Of a stretch of DNA of 33,685 bases, positions 32,200-33,685 are shown in pieces. The stretch's first letter is position 1, and each line of letters opens with the position of its first letter. The position numbers and the translations under genes were made by a program. The stretch is from an uncultured Lachnospiraceae bacterium (GTDB lineage: Bacteria; Bacillota; Clostridia; Lachnospirales; Lachnospiraceae), in assembly GCA_945919075.1 (NCBI GenBank), contig CAMEIX010000029.1:1-33685 (forward strand), in the 5' to 3' direction. The notes beneath the pieces were generated by a model. That model was given only the letters and a program-made list of their open reading frames with translations, made no database searches and was not told where the DNA came from.

Positions 32200-33063
32200 A
32201 TGAGCTGGTTGGAAGATATCACTTCATCAATCAAATATATTGAAGGACATCTTACAGATGAACTTACTCTGGAAAAAATTGCTGCAAAGATTAATCTTTC
32301 GCCATTTTATTTTCAAAAAGGGTTTTCGATTCTTTGTGGAATTACGGTATCCGAATATATAAGAAATAGAAGATTATCACTTGCCGGCAGAGATTTGCAA
32401 ACAGATGGTGTTAAGGTTATAGATGTAGCAATGAAATATGGCTATGATTCTCCAGACAGCTTTACGAAAGCCTTCACCAGATTTCACGGTATTACGCCTG
32501 CACAGGCGAAGTCCGGAGACGGTGAACTCAAAAACTACCTTCCTCTAAAAATACATGTATCTATGAAAGGTGGATTTGAAATGGAATGTAAAATTGTTAA
32601 AAAACCGGCATTTACTGTTGTCGGAAGTGCCAAAATTATTAAAAATGAAGAAGGGTATAAAGAATGCCCACAATTTTGGACAGAGCATTATGAAAAGGGA
32701 AACGGTAAGTATATTTGTGGTATGTATGGAATCTGTTTAGATGATGGAGCACCGGAAGGATTCTTCAAGTACATGATTGCTGATGATTATATCCCTTCAA
32801 AAGACATACCGGAAGAATTTGAAACGGTAGTTATTCCTGAAAATACATGGGCAGTATTTCCATGTAAAGGATCTATGCCGGAAGCGTTACAAAAAGTGAA
32901 TACAGAGATTTTTAAGGAATGGCTTCCTGGGAATAGTGATTATGAAATTGCAGGAATGTATAATATAGAATACTACACCGCACCTTGTGATTATCCGAAA
33001 GGAAATCAGGATGAGAATTATTATTGCGAAATTTGGATGCCGGTGAAATCAAAAGAACAGTAG
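32200..33063 (+). CDS. AraC-family regulator with GyrI-like effector domain (Rob type)
   Basis: The 287-residue protein has an N-terminal AraC double helix-turn-helix (about 5-105; LTLEKIAAKINLSPFYFQKGF and YDSPDSFTKAFTRFHGITPAQAK). A GyrI-like small-molecule-binding domain follows (about 125-285; VVKKPAFTVVG-like opening here IVKKPAFTVVGSAKI, and WAVFPCKG near the middle). Rob, SoxS-like and drug-response regulators share this order, suggesting control of efflux or detoxification genes. AAGGAG lies 10 nt before the ATG. It follows the methyltransferase in the same direction. Confidence 0.9.
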   Translation: MSWLEDITSSIKYIEGHLTDELTLEKIAAKINLSPFYFQKGFSILCGITVSEYIRNRRLSLAGRDLQTDGVKVIDVAMKYGYDSPDSFTKAFTRFHGITPAQAKSGDGELKNYLPLKIHVSMKGGFEMECKIVKKPAFTVVGSAKIIKNEEGYKECPQFWTEHYEKGNGKYICGMYGICLDDGAPEGFFKYMIADDYIPSKDIPEEFETVVIPENTWAVFPCKGSMPEALQKVNTEIFKEWLPGNSDYEIAGMYNIEYYTAPCDYPKGNQDENYYCEIWMPVKSKEQ

Positions 33064-33102
33064 ATTTTAGAATAATTAGTTAAATTCTTGCGAGGATATG
33101 AT

Positions 33103-33621
33103 ATGAATAAGGCCAAAAGAATAGTAGATAATATGGATTCTGAAAATGCATTTGCGGTTTGTTCGGAGATTGGAATTATTGATGAAAATGCAACACCGCT
33201 TAAGCAGGCAAGATATATTAATGAGCTTTTAAATACCACTGAGAGTATGAAGATATATATGACTGATACTATGCGAAAATGTGGTGGGTGCTGCTTGTCA
33301 ACCAATGCTATAAAAATAGCAAAAAAATTATACGCTAAATCTAACGATATAGCAGAATTTTTGAATCTTCTGAATGAAGCAGATATTGGCGGAAGGAACT
33401 TACATATTTTTGATGGAAAGATTATTGCTGTATACAAAAAATGTTATTGTAATATACCTAAAAAAGTTGAGAATATGAATAAAAAGTATTGTGAATGTTC
33501 TGCTGGTTGGTATATGCGATTGTTCTCTGAGGTTTTTGAAAAGAGTGTAACAGTTACTATTGTTGATACAATTGTCAATGGAGCTTCTGAATGTGTATTT
33601 GAAATATCAGATTATGTATAG
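33103..33621 (+). CDS. Cys-rich protein, C-terminus V4R-like, unknown
   Basis: The 172-residue protein has Cys clusters MRKCGGCCLS (near residue 62) and KKCYCNIPKK followed by KKYCECSAGWYMRLFSEVF. It ends VTVTIVDTIVNGASECVFEI, which resembles the end of 4-vinyl-reductase (V4R) and related small-ligand/metal domains. The ATG at 33103 is chosen because CGAGG lies 7 nt before it. It follows the Rob-like gene by 39 nt and may be in its operon. A sensor or metal/hydrocarbon-binding role is possible, unproven. Confidence 0.7.
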   Translation: MNKAKRIVDNMDSENAFAVCSEIGIIDENATPLKQARYINELLNTTESMKIYMTDTMRKCGGCCLSTNAIKIAKKLYAKSNDIAEFLNLLNEADIGGRNLHIFDGKIIAVYKKCYCNIPKKVENMNKKYCECSAGWYMRLFSEVFEKSVTVTIVDTIVNGASECVFEISDYV

Positions 33622-33685
33622 ACAGACAAATTCTTTAGGCTACAATCAATAGCGGTGTAAACGAAAAAGCAGTCTTAAATGATAG

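Overview
The window looks like a chromosomal segment of a gut Lachnospiraceae-type clostridium (Firmicutes). Grounds: AGGAGG-type ribosome sites before most genes; TTGACA/TATAAT promoters; a manganese riboswitch before mntP; purine synthesis finished by a PurO-type IMP cyclohydrolase plus a separate AICAR transformylase instead of bifunctional PurH; a DUF2225 protein; a TIR–membrane–propeller protein; and a DHFR/ArgC pair. I see no rRNA, tRNA, IS element or CRISPR array. Family assignments come from reading the translations, not from a database search.

Layout. 0–3.6 kb: a partial gene end, riboswitch-controlled mntP, a divergent BlaI-type repressor with a membrane-anchored partner that appears to have lost its M56 peptidase section, and an AraC regulator. 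3.7–7.9 kb: a carbohydrate cluster (GH36 alpha-galactosidase, mannose-6-phosphate isomerase, aldose-1-epimerase-like protein), with a perfect 52-bp tandem duplication between the last two. 8–11.7 kb: an ECF-like sigma factor with its overlapping membrane partner, a UPF0104/MprF-like membrane protein and two membrane-anchored proteins of unknown role. 11.7–18.1 kb: guaB, a GGDEF–EAL c-di-GMP protein, purO and AICAR transformylase. Four 55-bp structured tandem repeats separate these from a DHH phosphoesterase, a TIR protein, glnS, a DUF2225 protein and a MocR-type regulator (to 26.3 kb).

26.3–33.7 kb is more AT-rich and patchy, and looks accessory. It holds a type III toxin–antitoxin locus (ToxN/AbiQ-like protein with its own promoter and short antitoxin RNA), a small acidic membrane protein, an in-frame DHFR–ArgC fusion, an XRE regulator with a perfect operator between its -35 and -10, and a broken HAD gene. 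It also holds a DUF3800 gene preceded by what looks like a complete ~95-nt RNA gene (TTGATA-N17-TATAAT promoter, five hairpins in a row, intrinsic terminator). Last come a methyltransferase, a tiny Cys-rich ORF, a Rob-like AraC/GyrI regulator and a Cys-rich protein.

The most interesting signal is the RNA–DUF3800 pair. It copies the promoter–RNA–leaky terminator–protein layout of the type III toxin–antitoxin locus 3.6 kb away. The DUF3800 protein itself seems to have lost its middle section in frame.
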